Shown here piece after piece: positions 10,375 through 20,729 of a DNA stretch of 64,000 nt (position 1 is the stretch's first letter; each line of letters starts with the position of its first letter). The stretch covers positions 19,096-83,095 of the forward strand of contig JAQTPK010000008.1 in the NCBI GenBank assembly GCA_028712885.1. Reading direction: 5' to 3'. The stretch is from Syntrophales bacterium. GTDB taxonomy: Bacteria; Desulfobacterota; Syntrophia; Syntrophales; UBA4778. Made by a program: the position numbers and the translations under genes. The notes beneath the pieces were generated by a model. That model saw only the letters and a list, made by a program, of their open reading frames with translations. It was not told the DNA's origin and did not search any database.

Positions 10375-11841
10375 ATGATTACCGCCGTTATTCCCTTCAG
10401 CACTACAGAGTCCTTTGCCGTCAACTGCAGGTTGTTTTCCGGTCTGCCCGGGATCGAGCGAATTCTGGTCGTCCATTCCGGCGCATTCCGCCCGTCGGAT
10501 GCGATGTTGTCCGGAATTGAAGCTGGCTCCTATCTTTCAGGCCCGGCCTGGAACAGGATAATCGAAGAGGCTGGGACAGATTACATTCTTGCCGTGCTGG
10601 ACTGTTCGCGGATAGACTTGCCGCCGGCAAGCCTCGTGAGACTGGTTGAAACAGCGGAGCTTACCGGGGCCGGTCTGGTCTTCTCCGATTATCACGAGAT
10701 CGTGAAAGGTCAGAGGAAGGAGCGGCCGCTGATCGATTACCGCGAGGGAAGCATCCGCGACGGATTTGATTTCGGAAAAATGGTCCTGATCCGCACGGAG
10801 ACGGCGAAATCCTCATTGGCGAGACACGGCGCCATACCCGACGGGCGCCATTGCGGATTTTACGATCTGAGGCTGAAGATAGCTGCGGACCGCCTCCCGT
10901 ACCACGCGGAAGAGGCGCTGTATACGGCGGCTGGAAACGGCGGAATGACGGATCGGGAAACTCATTTCTCATACGTCGATCCCTCCAACAGGGAAGTACA
11001 GGAGGAAATGGAGAGAGCGGCTACGGAGCACCTGCGCCGGATTGGCGCCTGGCTCGAGCCTTCTTTCCAGCCGGTCCCCGCTGATGACTCCGCCTATCCG
11101 GTGGAGGCCAGCGTAATCATCCCCGTCCGCAACAGGGCGAGGACGATAGCCGAGGCGGTGAAAAGCGCCCTGGGACAGAAAACGGAATTTCCCTTTAATG
11201 TCATTGTAGTTGACAATTATTCATCCGACGGGACGACGGCGATTCTGGACGGACTGGTGAAAAAGAATCGCCGGCTCGTTCATCTGATCCCGGGCCGGTT
11301 CGACCTCGGGATCGGGGGCTGCTGGAACGAGGCGGTTTTTTCCGAGCATTGCGGCAGGCATGCGGTTCAGCTCGACTCCGACGATCTCTACAGTTCGGAT
11401 AATTCCCTGTCCGAATTGGTAAATGCCTTTCCGGCCGGCGACTGCGGGATGGTGATCGGGTCGTACCTCCTCGTCGACGGCGCCATGAATGAAATCCCGC
11501 CGGGCCTGATAGACCACCGCGAGTGGACGGATGAAAACGGCCGCAACAATGCCCTGAGGGTAAACGGGCTGGGCGCCCCCCGCGCCTTCAGGACTTGCCT
11601 GCTTCGCGAGAGAGGATTTCTAAATGTAAGCTATGGGGAAGACTACGAAATGGGTCTTCGCCTCTCCCGCCGTTACCGCGTCGGGAGAATATACGAAAAT
11701 CTTTACCTCTGCCGGCGCTGGGAAGGGAACACCGATGCGGACCTGACTACCGCGACAAAAAACCGCTACGATCTTTTCAAAGACAATATCCGCACGCTGG
11801 AAATTGCGGCGAGGCGGGAAATGAATAAAGGCCATGGGTAA
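10375..11841 (+). CDS. two-domain family 2 glycosyltransferase
   Basis: VEASVIIPVRNRARTIAEAVKSALGQ...VIVVDNYSSDGT; upstream degenerate GT-like half. Confidence 0.85.
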   Translation: MITAVIPFSTTESFAVNCRLFSGLPGIERILVVHSGAFRPSDAMLSGIEAGSYLSGPAWNRIIEEAGTDYILAVLDCSRIDLPPASLVRLVETAELTGAGLVFSDYHEIVKGQRKERPLIDYREGSIRDGFDFGKMVLIRTETAKSSLARHGAIPDGRHCGFYDLRLKIAADRLPYHAEEALYTAAGNGGMTDRETHFSYVDPSNREVQEEMERAATEHLRRIGAWLEPSFQPVPADDSAYPVEASVIIPVRNRARTIAEAVKSALGQKTEFPFNVIVVDNYSSDGTTAILDGLVKKNRRLVHLIPGRFDLGIGGCWNEAVFSEHCGRHAVQLDSDDLYSSDNSLSELVNAFPAGDCGMVIGSYLLVDGAMNEIPPGLIDHREWTDENGRNNALRVNGLGAPRAFRTCLLRERGFLNVSYGEDYEMGLRLSRRYRVGRIYENLYLCRRWEGNTDADLTTATKNRYDLFKDNIRTLEIAARREMNKGHG

Positions 11842-12051
11842 TGGGTTATAGGCTAAGGCGCGAAAAGCGGGAAAGATACTCTATATGTCATTCCGAATCC
11901 GCCTGAGGCGGATGAGGAATCTTTTAGACTTGTAATAATAGTTGGGTGAAAAGCACTGCTCTGATCCGGCCGAAGGGTTAATAATTGTGCTCAGGAATCG
12001 GGATTAGAGCAGGATGAGTGGCCTGCCCCATTACCCATGACCTATGACCGC
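11832..12051. repeat. paired quasi-repeat arms, GGGTAAT word family
   Basis: ccatgggtaatgggttatagg ... cctgccccattacccatgacctatg. Confidence 0.75.
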
Positions 12052-12065
12052 TACCGCCTTGAGAA

Positions 12066-13085
12066 TTGTGGTTTGAAGAAGTGAAGAATATCCTGTTTGC
12101 GGATTATGAAGGAAAAGGGGAGGCCGGAGCTCTTTCCCGGATTTGCGAAGCACTGCTGGAACAGCAGAAAGGGTCATGGCGAGAGTTGGCCGAGGCTTAT
12201 GAGGGCCTCTCCGGAACGGAACAGCGGACGCTCGATTGCGGCCGTTTTGCCGTTGTCCTCCAGTTCAATCCCCGTCGCGCCGCAAGCAGCGGCGCCAAAG
12301 TCGATCCTGAATCCATCCGGAACCGGAGGTGTTTCCTCTGTACCGGAAATCTCCCCCCCCTGCAGAGAGGGGTGCTGTACCGCAGGGAGTTCCTGATTCT
12401 CTGCAACCCTGCTCCCATTTTTCGCCGCCATTTCACTGTGTCCAGCCTGCGGCATCGTCCCCAATCCATTGCCGGTTCATTCGGAACGATGCAAGCCCTG
12501 GCTGAAGATCTCGGCCCGCAGTACCTGGTATTCTATAACGGCCCCCGCTGCGGGGCATCTGCTCCCGACCATCTGCATTTTCAGGCAGTTCCCGCCGGCT
12601 GCCTGCCTGTTGAAGAGGAGCTTGGAAAGGCTGGAAAAGGACAGCCGGGCTTTGAAACTGCATTCAGGGGCGGATTATCCGTTTACCGGCCGGAGGGGCT
12701 GGGCAGGGAGACAATAATCCTGGAGGGGAGCGATACCGCCCGGATTACATCCGCGCTTGACGCAATGCTCTCCGCGATGCGGGAAATAACGCCTCCCGGC
12801 GTCGGGGAACCGATGCTGAATATCATCTGCACGCGTCAAAAAACCATCAGAGTGATTATTTTTCCCAGGAATAAGCACCGGCCGGATGTTTTTTACCGGG
12901 AAGGAGAGGGGAGAAAGCTCATCAGCCCGGCAGCCCTCGACATGGGGGGACTGATGATATTCCCAATCAAAAGAGACTATGATTCCATGACTTGCGATGA
13001 TATTCTTCAAGTATACGGCGAGGTTTCGACGGGAAAGGAATCCATGAGCCGGATATTCGAACTTCTTACCGGCTTCCAATATTGA
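12066..13085 (+). CDS. DUF4922-like protein, predicted HIT/GalT-superfamily nucleotide phosphorylase
   Basis: RRCFLC Cys pair plus HLHFQ (HxHxQ) motif at 12570-12584. Confidence 0.7.
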   Translation: MWFEEVKNILFADYEGKGEAGALSRICEALLEQQKGSWRELAEAYEGLSGTEQRTLDCGRFAVVLQFNPRRAASSGAKVDPESIRNRRCFLCTGNLPPLQRGVLYRREFLILCNPAPIFRRHFTVSSLRHRPQSIAGSFGTMQALAEDLGPQYLVFYNGPRCGASAPDHLHFQAVPAGCLPVEEELGKAGKGQPGFETAFRGGLSVYRPEGLGRETIILEGSDTARITSALDAMLSAMREITPPGVGEPMLNIICTRQKTIRVIIFPRNKHRPDVFYREGEGRKLISPAALDMGGLMIFPIKRDYDSMTCDDILQVYGEVSTGKESMSRIFELLTGFQY

Positions 13086-13119
13086 CAGTGCCTTATGCAT
13101 GTGGTACAAATCATTTAAG

Positions 13120-13148
13120 CCGCTTCCCACTACGGAAGCGGTTTTTTT
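13120..13148 (+). terminator. Rho-independent terminator
   Basis: ccgcttcc-cactac-ggaagcgg + T7. Confidence 0.9.
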
Positions 13149-13186
13149 GATAAATTGGTATATTATTTGCTTTTTTTCCTGATCTA

Positions 13187-13214
13187 TTGACAAAGAGCGA
13201 CCAGAAATTATAAT
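13187..13214 (+). promoter_or_regulatory. sigma-70 promoter, full consensus
   Basis: TTGACA-N16-TATAAT upstream of tRNA-Leu/tig. Confidence 0.85.
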
Positions 13215-13251
13215 GAATCCGGGGGTAAACAAAGGCGGACCAGCCTCCCAG

Positions 13252-13337
13252 GCGAGAGTGGCGGAACTGGCAGACGCACTGGACTTAGGATCCAGCCCGG
13301 AAACGGAATAGGGGTTCGACTCCCCTCTCTCGCACCA
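13252..13337 (+). tRNA. tRNA-Leu (anticodon UAG)
   Basis: gcgagag/ctctcgc acceptor stem, ctTAGga anticodon loop, ggttcgac T-loop, encoded CCA. Confidence 0.95.
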
Positions 13338-13370
13338 TGCGGCCAATAAATCTGGAAGGAGATAGCAGTA

Positions 13371-14669
13371 GTGAGTGAAGCGGCGTTGAGCGTGAAAGTC
13401 GAAGACCTTAGCCCTGTCAAGAAGAAGCTGTCATTTGATATTCCCTGGGAAGAAGTCAGAAGAGAACTGGATGACGCTTACAACCTTATCGGCAAAAAAG
13501 CGAAAATAAAAGGGTTCAGGCCGGGCAAAACGCCCCGTCGCCTGCTCGAGATATATTTCAAGGAACAGGCGGAAGACGAAGCGATTCAGAAACTGATTAA
13601 CCGCTTCTACTGGGACGCCGTGGAAAAGAACAGCATTGATCCCGCTTCCCAGCCGGTGATCGACCAGAAGGGAATCGCGCCCCAGGCAAGCTACAGCTTC
13701 ACGGCGACTGTGGAAATAAAACCGGTAATTGAGCCGCAGGGATATCTCGATCTCGAAGTGGAAAAGGAAGAACCGAAAGTTACGGATGAAAGCGTACAGA
13801 AGCGCCTGGTTGAACTGCAGCAGGTTTACAGCACCCTCGAGAACGCCCCGGAAGACCGGCTCGCCGAAAAAGGCGATTTCGTCACCCTCGATTTCGAAGG
13901 GAAAATGGACGGAAAGGAAATCGAGGACGCCAGGGGACGCAATTATCTCCTCGAAATCGGCTCCGGCCGCTTCATTCCCGGTTTCGAGGAACAGATCGTC
14001 GGGATGAAGAAGGGGGAAACGAAGGAATTCACGGTGAAGTTCCCCGAGCCTTATCAGAATGGTGAATTGGCGGGAAAAGACGTGACCTTTACTGCGATGG
14101 TCAAGGAGATAAAATCAAAAAAGGTCCCCGCTTTGGATGAGTCCTTCCTTAAGAATTTCGAAAAGTACGATTCTCTTGAGGCTTTGAAGGACGATATCCG
14201 GAAAGCCCTGGAGGACGAGGAGCAGATGCGGACCGAGTCGGAATTCAATAGAAAGCTTACGGACGCCCTGCTCGCCGGGAACGAGTTTGAAGTGCCGCAG
14301 TCTCTTGTGGACAGGCAGATCTATCTGATGATGGCCAACGCGCAGCGGCGCATGGCCGCGGGCGGAATGGACCCGGAGAAAGCAGCCGAATTGTCCTTCC
14401 AGATGAAGGATAGATTCCGGGATGAAGCGGCCCGGGGAGTAAAAATTTCGCTTCTGCTCGAAAGCATCGCGCGGAAGGAATCGATCGAGGCAGGCGATGA
14501 CGACCTGGAGAAAAAGCTCAACGAAATAGCCGAGAGAAGCGGGCGGGAAGTGGATTCCATCAGGGAGGCATACGGCAGGGAAGGGCTGCTGGAGAGCGTC
14601 CGTTCCGAATTGCGAGAACAAAAAACCCTTGATTTTGTCCGGCGCAGAGCTAAAATTAAATCCGTCTGA
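13371..14669 (+). CDS. tig: trigger factor
   Basis: [12 protein letters not shown] ribosome-binding signature; FKBP domain [16 protein letters not shown]; precedes clpP. Confidence 0.97.
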   Translation: MSEAALSVKVEDLSPVKKKLSFDIPWEEVRRELDDAYNLIGKKAKIKGFRPGKTPRRLLEIYFKEQAEDEAIQKLINRFYWDAVEKNSIDPASQPVIDQKGIAPQASYSFTATVEIKPVIEPQGYLDLEVEKEEPKVTDESVQKRLVELQQVYSTLENAPEDRLAEKGDFVTLDFEGKMDGKEIEDARGRNYLLEIGSGRFIPGFEEQIVGMKKGETKEFTVKFPEPYQNGELAGKDVTFTAMVKEIKSKKVPALDESFLKNFEKYDSLEALKDDIRKALEDEEQMRTESEFNRKLTDALLAGNEFEVPQSLVDRQIYLMMANAQRRMAAGGMDPEKAAELSFQMKDRFRDEAARGVKISLLLESIARKESIEAGDDDLEKKLNEIAERSGREVDSIREAYGREGLLESVRSELREQKTLDFVRRRAKIKSV

Positions 14670-14688
14670 CTTGCAGGAAAGGACTGTG

Positions 14689-15291
14689 ATGGCGCTGATT
14701 CCCATTGTTATCGAGCAGGACGGCAGGGGCGAGAGGGCGTTTGATATATATTCGAGGCTGTTGAAAGACAGAATCGTTTTCCTCGGAACGGCGGTCGACG
14801 ACGATATCGCCAATCTCATAATTGCTCAGATGCTTTATCTGGAGTCCGAAGACCCGGACAAGGAGATTTTCTTTTACATCAATTCGCCGGGCGGACTTGT
14901 CAGCGCTGGAATGGCCATTTACGATACAATGCAGTATGTCAAGCCGAGCGTCTGCACGGTTTGCATGGGACAGGCCGCCAGCATGGCGGCGCTGATTTTG
15001 GCGGCGGGGGAAAAGGGAAAGCGTTTTGCCCTGCCCCATGCGAGAGTGCTTATCCACCAGCCGCTGGGAGGATTTCAGGGCCAGGCGACGGATATCGGGA
15101 TCCAGGCCAATGAGATTCTGAGGCTGAAACGGGAACTGAACAGCCTGCTGTCTCGCCATACGAATCAGCCTTTCGAGAAGATCGAAGTCGACACGGAGCG
15201 GGACTATTTCATGACAAGCGATCAGGCAAAGGAATACGGCATTATCGACAGAGTGATCTCCAAGAGAGAAAGCGTAAAACAGGGGGTGTAA
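14689..15291 (+). CDS. clpP: ATP-dependent Clp protease proteolytic subunit
   Basis: [14 protein letters not shown] and [17 protein letters not shown]; start at [10 protein letters not shown]. Confidence 0.98.
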   Translation: MALIPIVIEQDGRGERAFDIYSRLLKDRIVFLGTAVDDDIANLIIAQMLYLESEDPDKEIFFYINSPGGLVSAGMAIYDTMQYVKPSVCTVCMGQAASMAALILAAGEKGKRFALPHARVLIHQPLGGFQGQATDIGIQANEILRLKRELNSLLSRHTNQPFEKIEVDTERDYFMTSDQAKEYGIIDRVISKRESVKQGV

Positions 15292-15295
15292 TCCC

Positions 15296-16558
15296 ATGGC
15301 CAAAAGATACAGGGATAGTGAAGGGACCAGGGGAATGCTTTTCTGCTCATTTTGCGGGAAAACCCAGAATGAGGTCAAAAAACTTGTAGCCGGACCTTCC
15401 GCGTACATCTGCGACGAATGCATCGAGTTGTGCAGAGGTATTATCCAGGAAGAAAACGAAGTTCAGAGGGTCGAAGCCTCCAGGAAGAGGATCCCCGAGC
15501 CGAAGGATATAAACAAGTTCCTCGATCAGTACGTGATCGGGCAGGAGAGGCCGAAAAAGGTGCTCTCCGTGGCGGTTTATAACCATTACAAGCGCCTGTA
15601 TTCGGGAGCGAATCTCGACGGTGTGGAAATGCAGAAGAGCAACATCCTTCTGATCGGCCCCACCGGATCGGGAAAGACCCTGCTTGCGAAGACGCTGGCG
15701 AAGATGCTTGACGTACCTTTCGCCATTGCGGACGCAACCGCCCTGACCGAAGCCGGATACGTCGGGGAAGACGTGGAGAACATAATCCTGAGCCTGCTTC
15801 AGAACGCCGATTACGACGTGGAAAGGGCGTCGAAGGGAATCGTCTACATCGACGAAATCGACAAGATCTCGCGCAAGTCGGGAAGCCCTTCCATCACGAG
15901 GGACGTCTCCGGCGAAGGCGTCCAGCAGGCCCTGCTGAAGATAGTCGAGGGCACGCTGGCGAATATTCCGCCCAAGGGCGGGAGGAAGCACCCGCAGCAG
16001 GAATTCATCCAGGTAGACACGACCAACATCCTGTTTATCTGCGGAGGGGCGTTCGTCGGGCTTGAGGACATAATCCAGAAGAGGACCGGCTCAACCGCGA
16101 TGGGGTTCGGAGCCGATATAAAGACAAAAAGGGAAAAGAAAATAGGGGAGATCCTGGCCGAGATCCAGCCGGAAGATCTCCTGAAATACGGTCTTATTCC
16201 GGAATTCATCGGGCGTCTGCCCGTGATCGCTACCCTCAACGAACTCAATGAAGAGGACATGATCCGGATCCTGGTGGAACCGAAGAATTCCGTCATCAAG
16301 CAGTACGTGAAATCGCTGGAGCTCGAGGAAGTCAAGCTGAAGTTCAGCGACGGCGCCCTCAAAGCGATCGCCAGGCTCGCCATCGAGAGGAAGTCGGGCG
16401 CACGAGGTCTCAGGGCCATCCTGGAGAACATCATGCTGGATATCATGTACGATATACCATCGCGCAATGACGTGAAGGAATGCGTAGTGAGCGAAGAGGT
16501 GGTTCTGAAGAAGGAGACTCCGCTCCTGATCTTTGAGAAACGGACGGAATCTGCATAA
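15296..16558 (+). CDS. clpX: Clp protease ATPase subunit ClpX
   Basis: N-terminal zinc finger CSFC...[15 protein letters not shown]. Confidence 0.98.
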   Translation: MAKRYRDSEGTRGMLFCSFCGKTQNEVKKLVAGPSAYICDECIELCRGIIQEENEVQRVEASRKRIPEPKDINKFLDQYVIGQERPKKVLSVAVYNHYKRLYSGANLDGVEMQKSNILLIGPTGSGKTLLAKTLAKMLDVPFAIADATALTEAGYVGEDVENIILSLLQNADYDVERASKGIVYIDEIDKISRKSGSPSITRDVSGEGVQQALLKIVEGTLANIPPKGGRKHPQQEFIQVDTTNILFICGGAFVGLEDIIQKRTGSTAMGFGADIKTKREKKIGEILAEIQPEDLLKYGLIPEFIGRLPVIATLNELNEEDMIRILVEPKNSVIKQYVKSLELEEVKLKFSDGALKAIARLAIERKSGARGLRAILENIMLDIMYDIPSRNDVKECVVSEEVVLKKETPLLIFEKRTESA

Positions 16559-16573
16559 AGGGCTGGGTTAAAA

Positions 16574-19000
16574 ATGTTCAATTTCAAGAAAACAAACGAA
16601 AAAGAAGAAAAAGAAAAGGGGATCACCGTTCCTCTGCTTCCGCTCAGGGACGTGGTGGTATTCCCCCACATGATAGTTCCTTTGTTTGTGGGAAGGGAAA
16701 AGTCCGTCAATGCCCTGGAGTCAGCGATGAAGCTGGAAAAGGGCATCTTCCTTGCCGCGCAGAAGAGCGCGCAGAAAGACGAGCCGTCGGAAGAGGATAT
16801 CTACCGGATCGGCACCGTGGGGACTATTATCCAGCTGCTCCGTCTTCCGGACGGCTCCGTAAAGGTCCTCGTCGAGGGGAAGAAAAGGGGAAGAATCCGG
16901 GATTATATCTACAATCCGGACTTCTTCATGGTGGAAATAGAGGAGTTAGAAGAAGCAGGAATGGTGAACGTAAAGACCGAGGCCCTGATCCGCAGCGTGA
17001 AAGAGGCCTTTGAAGCCTATGCAAAACTGAGCAAGCGTGTTCCGCCCGAAATGATCGGGACGATTTCGTCCATCGACGAGCCGGACAAGCTTGCGGACGT
17101 GGTGTCTTCCCATATAAACGTCAAGCTGGAAGACAAGCAGCGCGTGCTCGAAATCATCGACATAACCGAGCGGCTCGAGAAGATCTATGGTCTGCTCGTC
17201 TCCGAGACGGAGATCCTCGAAGTGGAAGAGAGGATCAAGCGGCGGGTCAAAAAGCAGATGGAAAAGACCCAGAAGGATTACTACCTCAACGAGCAGATGA
17301 GGGCGATCCAGAAGGAGATGGGCGAGAAGGACGACTTCCGCAACGAAATAGAAGAGCTGGAAAAGAAGCTCAAGGCGAAGAAGATGTCCGAAGAGGCCCA
17401 TAAGAAGGTCAAGAACGAGATCAAGAAGCTGAAGATGATGGCGCCCATGTCGGCCGAGGCGACCGTGGTCCGGAATTACATCGACTGGATCATGGACCTG
17501 CCCTGGTTCGAAAAGACCGAAAACAAGTTCTCGCTCAAGGAATCGGAGACCGTCCTCGAAGAAGACCATTACGGCCTCAAGAAGGTAAAGGAGAGGATCC
17601 TCGAGTACCTAGCCGTGCAGAGCCTGGTGCAGAAAAACAAGGGATCGATCCTGTGCCTGGTGGGTCCTCCCGGAGTGGGGAAGACCTCAATTGCGAAATC
17701 GATCGCCCGCGCGACGAACCGCAAATTCGTGCGCCTCTCGCTGGGAGGGCTGCGCGATGAGGCGGAAATCCGCGGACATCGACGTACGTATATCGGCGCG
17801 CTTCCGGGAAAGATCGTCCAGCTCCTGAAGAAGGCCGGATCGAACAACCCCGTTTTCTGCCTTGACGAAATCGACAAGCTCAGCTCGGATTTCCGGGGAG
17901 ACCCGGCATCGGCCCTGCTGGAGGTTCTCGATCCCGAGCAGAATTTCGCGTTCAACGACAACTATCTCGAGGTCGATTACGATCTGTCGGATATCATGTT
18001 CATCACGACGGCCAACGTGCTGCCGACCATTCCGGCGCCCCTCCAGGACAGAATGGAGGTTATCAGGATTGCCGGATATACCGAGCCGGAGAAGCTCAAC
18101 ATCGCCCGCAAGTTCCTGGTCTCCAAGGAGATGGAGGCGAACGGCCTGAAGGCGGAGAACATCACCTTCACTGAAGGCTCGCTCCTGCGGATCATCCGCC
18201 AGTACACGCGGGAAGCCGGGGTACGCAACCTCGAACGGGAGATCGCGTCCATCTGCAGAAAGGTGGCCCGGGAGATCGTGACAAGCGGGCAGAAGGGACA
18301 GATACGCATAAACTCCAAAAGCGTCGAGAAGTATCTTGGAATTCCGAAGTTCCGTCACGGCGAGACCGAAGGTAAGGACGCCGTCGGGCTTACAGTGGGC
18401 CTGGCATGGACGGAATTCGGAGGCGAACTCCTGCCGATCGAAGTCTCGATCATGAAGGGGTCCGGCAAGCTGACCATGACGGGCAAGCTCGGAGACGTGA
18501 TGCAGGAATCGGCGCAGGCGGCGTTCACGTACGTGCGGTCGCGTGCCGACGAGCTGGATCTGCCCGAGAATTTCTATAAGGAAATGGACGTCCACGTCCA
18601 TGTCCCGGAAGGGGCGATCCAGAAAGACGGGCCGTCCGCCGGGATCGCGATCGCGACCTCGATTACTTCCGCCCTCACACGAAGAAAAGTGAGAGGGGAC
18701 CTGGCCATGACCGGGGAAATAACTCTCAGGGGAAGGGTCCTTCCGATCGGCGGGTTGAAGGAAAAGCTCCTTGCCGCCCACAGGGGGAATTTGAAAACGG
18801 TGGTCATTCCGAAAGACAACGAGAAGGATCTGGTGGATATTCCAAAGAACGTTCTCAACGCTCTTGATATCAGGAAAGTGGAGAACGTGGATGAAGTTCT
18901 TAACGTTGCCTTTTCCAGGGATGGAAAGGACGTGGAAGAGATCATCCCTCGAGAGGATTTCGTACGGAAAGGACGTCCGGAAGTTCGGCTCAACGCCTGA
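16574..19000 (+). CDS. lon: endopeptidase La
   Basis: [15 protein letters not shown], catalytic PKDGPSAG-like ([10 protein letters not shown]) motif. Confidence 0.98.
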   Translation: MFNFKKTNEKEEKEKGITVPLLPLRDVVVFPHMIVPLFVGREKSVNALESAMKLEKGIFLAAQKSAQKDEPSEEDIYRIGTVGTIIQLLRLPDGSVKVLVEGKKRGRIRDYIYNPDFFMVEIEELEEAGMVNVKTEALIRSVKEAFEAYAKLSKRVPPEMIGTISSIDEPDKLADVVSSHINVKLEDKQRVLEIIDITERLEKIYGLLVSETEILEVEERIKRRVKKQMEKTQKDYYLNEQMRAIQKEMGEKDDFRNEIEELEKKLKAKKMSEEAHKKVKNEIKKLKMMAPMSAEATVVRNYIDWIMDLPWFEKTENKFSLKESETVLEEDHYGLKKVKERILEYLAVQSLVQKNKGSILCLVGPPGVGKTSIAKSIARATNRKFVRLSLGGLRDEAEIRGHRRTYIGALPGKIVQLLKKAGSNNPVFCLDEIDKLSSDFRGDPASALLEVLDPEQNFAFNDNYLEVDYDLSDIMFITTANVLPTIPAPLQDRMEVIRIAGYTEPEKLNIARKFLVSKEMEANGLKAENITFTEGSLLRIIRQYTREAGVRNLEREIASICRKVAREIVTSGQKGQIRINSKSVEKYLGIPKFRHGETEGKDAVGLTVGLAWTEFGGELLPIEVSIMKGSGKLTMTGKLGDVMQESAQAAFTYVRSRADELDLPENFYKEMDVHVHVPEGAIQKDGPSAGIAIATSITSALTRRKVRGDLAMTGEITLRGRVLPIGGLKEKLLAAHRGNLKTVVIPKDNEKDLVDIPKNVLNALDIRKVENVDEVLNVAFSRDGKDVEEIIPREDFVRKGRPEVRLNA

Positions 19001-19016
19001 TTTGAGATTGAATAAC

Positions 19017-19054
19017 TGCGCCCGGCTGTCCTGGTTCAAGAACAGCCGGGCGCA
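19017..19054 (+). terminator. stem-loop after lon
   Basis: tgcgcccggctgt...acagccgggcgca perfect 13-nt arms; weak T-tract. Confidence 0.7.
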
Positions 19055-19076
19055 CTATTATCTCTCATAATAATTC

Positions 19077-19104
19077 TTGACAGAACAGGATAAGTTGCTA
19101 AAAA
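19077..19104 (+). promoter_or_regulatory. putative sigma-70 promoter for tRNA-Val/tRNA-Asp
   Basis: TTGACA-N16-TAAAAA upstream of tRNA-Val. Confidence 0.5.
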
Positions 19105-19120
19105 TAAGCGTTCATTCAGT

Positions 19121-19196
19121 GGGCGGATAGCTCAGCTGGGAGAGCGCCACGCTTACACCGTGGATGTCACAGGTTCAAGTCCTGTTCCGCCTACCA
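19121..19196 (+). tRNA. tRNA-Val (anticodon UAC)
   Basis: gggcgga/tccgcct acceptor, cTTACac loop, ttcaagt T-loop, encoded CCA. Confidence 0.95.
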
Positions 19197-19237
19197 TGGA
19201 CTTGAAAAGCCCTTCATGCTTCGGGATTATTTTATAC

Positions 19238-19315
19238 GGGGTCGTAGTTAAGCTTGGTTATAACGCCGGCCTGTCACGTCGGAGGGCGTGGGTTCAAATC
19301 CCATCGGCCCCGCCA
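19238..19315 (+). tRNA. tRNA-Asp (anticodon GUC)
   Basis: ggggtcg/cggcccc acceptor, ctGTCac loop, ttcaaat T-loop, CCA-like end. Confidence 0.93.
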
Positions 19316-19321
19316 GAAACG

Positions 19322-19362
19322 AAAAGGGGATTGATCCGATCTGGGGATCGATCCCCTTTTTC
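19322..19362 (+). terminator. Rho-independent terminator after tRNA-Asp
   Basis: aaaaggggat...atccccttttt hairpin. Confidence 0.85.
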
Positions 19363-19371
19363 TTACGACCG

Positions 19372-19490
19372 GCACGTTTAAAACGCCCATATGCTGCGTT
19401 GCGCTTCGAATCTCGCATGCTCACGTACAAGAAGAGTACGCTCCGCTGCTCGATCCTCGCGCGCCTTGCCTCTGGACATTTTAACCGTGC
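19372..19490 (+). repeat. imperfect palindromic intergenic element
   Basis: Terminal inverted ends gcacgtttaaaacg / cattttaaccgtgc; central CGTAC-aagaaga-GTACG hairpin; no good ORF. Confidence 0.6.
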
Positions 19491-19630
19491 CTCTTGGAAA
19501 CTGAATTTAATGACCGCAGCTGGACATTCTTGAACAGCCTGTCGGTCTGATTTATGACTCGGGACTCCGGACTTGGGACCGGGCATAGTGGTATGGAAAT
19601 TGCTCGAAATTCCGGTGTATTGGTGATTAT

Positions 19631-19831
19631 ATGATTTCGACGGATGGAAAGACCCCCTGCGCGCTGTGCGGAGAGCCTTCGGTTCTTTTCTGCGACGGCT
19701 GCGGGAAGCCCCTGTGCAGGAGCTGCCGGAAATTCGATTTGTGGGGGTACGGTTGCGGCCACGTCGACACGAAGGTCTTCTGCCGTTCGTGTTTCGGCGA
19801 CAGCAGGGTGAATCCCTACGGAGGGGAATGA
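19631..19831 (+). CDS. small Cys-rich zinc-finger protein
   Basis: 66 aa with multiple CxxC (CALC, CDGC, CRSC, CRSC); 7 nt upstream of the radical SAM gene. Confidence 0.65.
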   Translation: MISTDGKTPCALCGEPSVLFCDGCGKPLCRSCRKFDLWGYGCGHVDTKVFCRSCFGDSRVNPYGGE

Positions 19832-19838
19832 AATCCGC

Positions 19839-20711
19839 ATGAAGTACGAGGGCGATATCATCCGGCCTCCCAGCGAGGCAGGCAGTCTCCTGCTGCAGGT
19901 CACGGTCGGATGCTCGCACAACCGGTGCACGTTCTGTCCGGCTTATAAAAGCAAACGGTTCCGGATCAAAAGCCGGGAAGAGATCGAAGAGGATCTGCTG
20001 GAAGCTTCACGGTTCGGAACGGTCGAAAGGGTGTTCCTGTGCGACGGGGACGCGTTGATTATTCCGCAGGAAAGGCTTTCCGCGATTCTTGCCTCCGTCC
20101 GCAGGCATCTGCGGGGCGTCCGCCGGATAGGCGTTTATGCGAACGCCAAAAGCATTCTCAGGAAATCAGTCGAGGATCTTGCGCAGCTGAAGGAACTCGG
20201 TCTGGGAATCGCGTACCTCGGCGTGGAATCGGGGAGCGACGAGGTCCTGAAGGAAACAGGCAAAGGGGTGGATTCCCGTAAGATGGTCGAAGCGGCGCTC
20301 CGGGTAAAGGAGGCGGGCATTACGCTTTCCTGCACCGTGATACTGGGATTGGGCGGCAGGGAAGGGAGCGATATGCATGCGGCGGAAACGGCGGATATTC
20401 TCACCGAGATCGATCCGGACTACGCGAGCGCGCTGACGCTGATGCTTGTGCCGGGGGCGCCTCTGTACGACAAGTTCAGGAAGGGGGAGTTCCTTATCCC
20501 GGACACTTTCGGGCTGATCCGGGAGCTCGGCGTAATTCTTTCGCGCTCCCGCTTTTCCGATTGCTTCTTCACTTCCAACCACGCCTCGAATTACCTGCCG
20601 ATCAGGGCGAAAATGCCGCGGGACAGGGAGCGCGTCCTCGGGCTTATTTCGGACGTTATCGCGTCGAGGGACGGCGGCCGGCTGCGGCCGGAATACCTTC
20701 GCGGCTTGTGA
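19839..20711 (+). CDS. radical SAM protein
   Basis: CSHNRCTFC (CxxxxCxxC-type cluster motif) and downstream TIM-barrel motifs GVESGSDEVL. Confidence 0.85.
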   Translation: MKYEGDIIRPPSEAGSLLLQVTVGCSHNRCTFCPAYKSKRFRIKSREEIEEDLLEASRFGTVERVFLCDGDALIIPQERLSAILASVRRHLRGVRRIGVYANAKSILRKSVEDLAQLKELGLGIAYLGVESGSDEVLKETGKGVDSRKMVEAALRVKEAGITLSCTVILGLGGREGSDMHAAETADILTEIDPDYASALTLMLVPGAPLYDKFRKGEFLIPDTFGLIRELGVILSRSRFSDCFFTSNHASNYLPIRAKMPRDRERVLGLISDVIASRDGGRLRPEYLRGL

Positions 20712-20729
20712 TCGGGACGGAACCGGCAA

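Noticed and set aside
13371-19000. tig-clpP-clpX-lon as novel protease system
   Set aside because: Well-known conserved housekeeping order.
17687-19039. 450-aa minus-strand ORF antisense to lon
   Set aside because: Shadow ORF of a GC-rich gene; no recognisable domain, and lon is certain on the plus strand.
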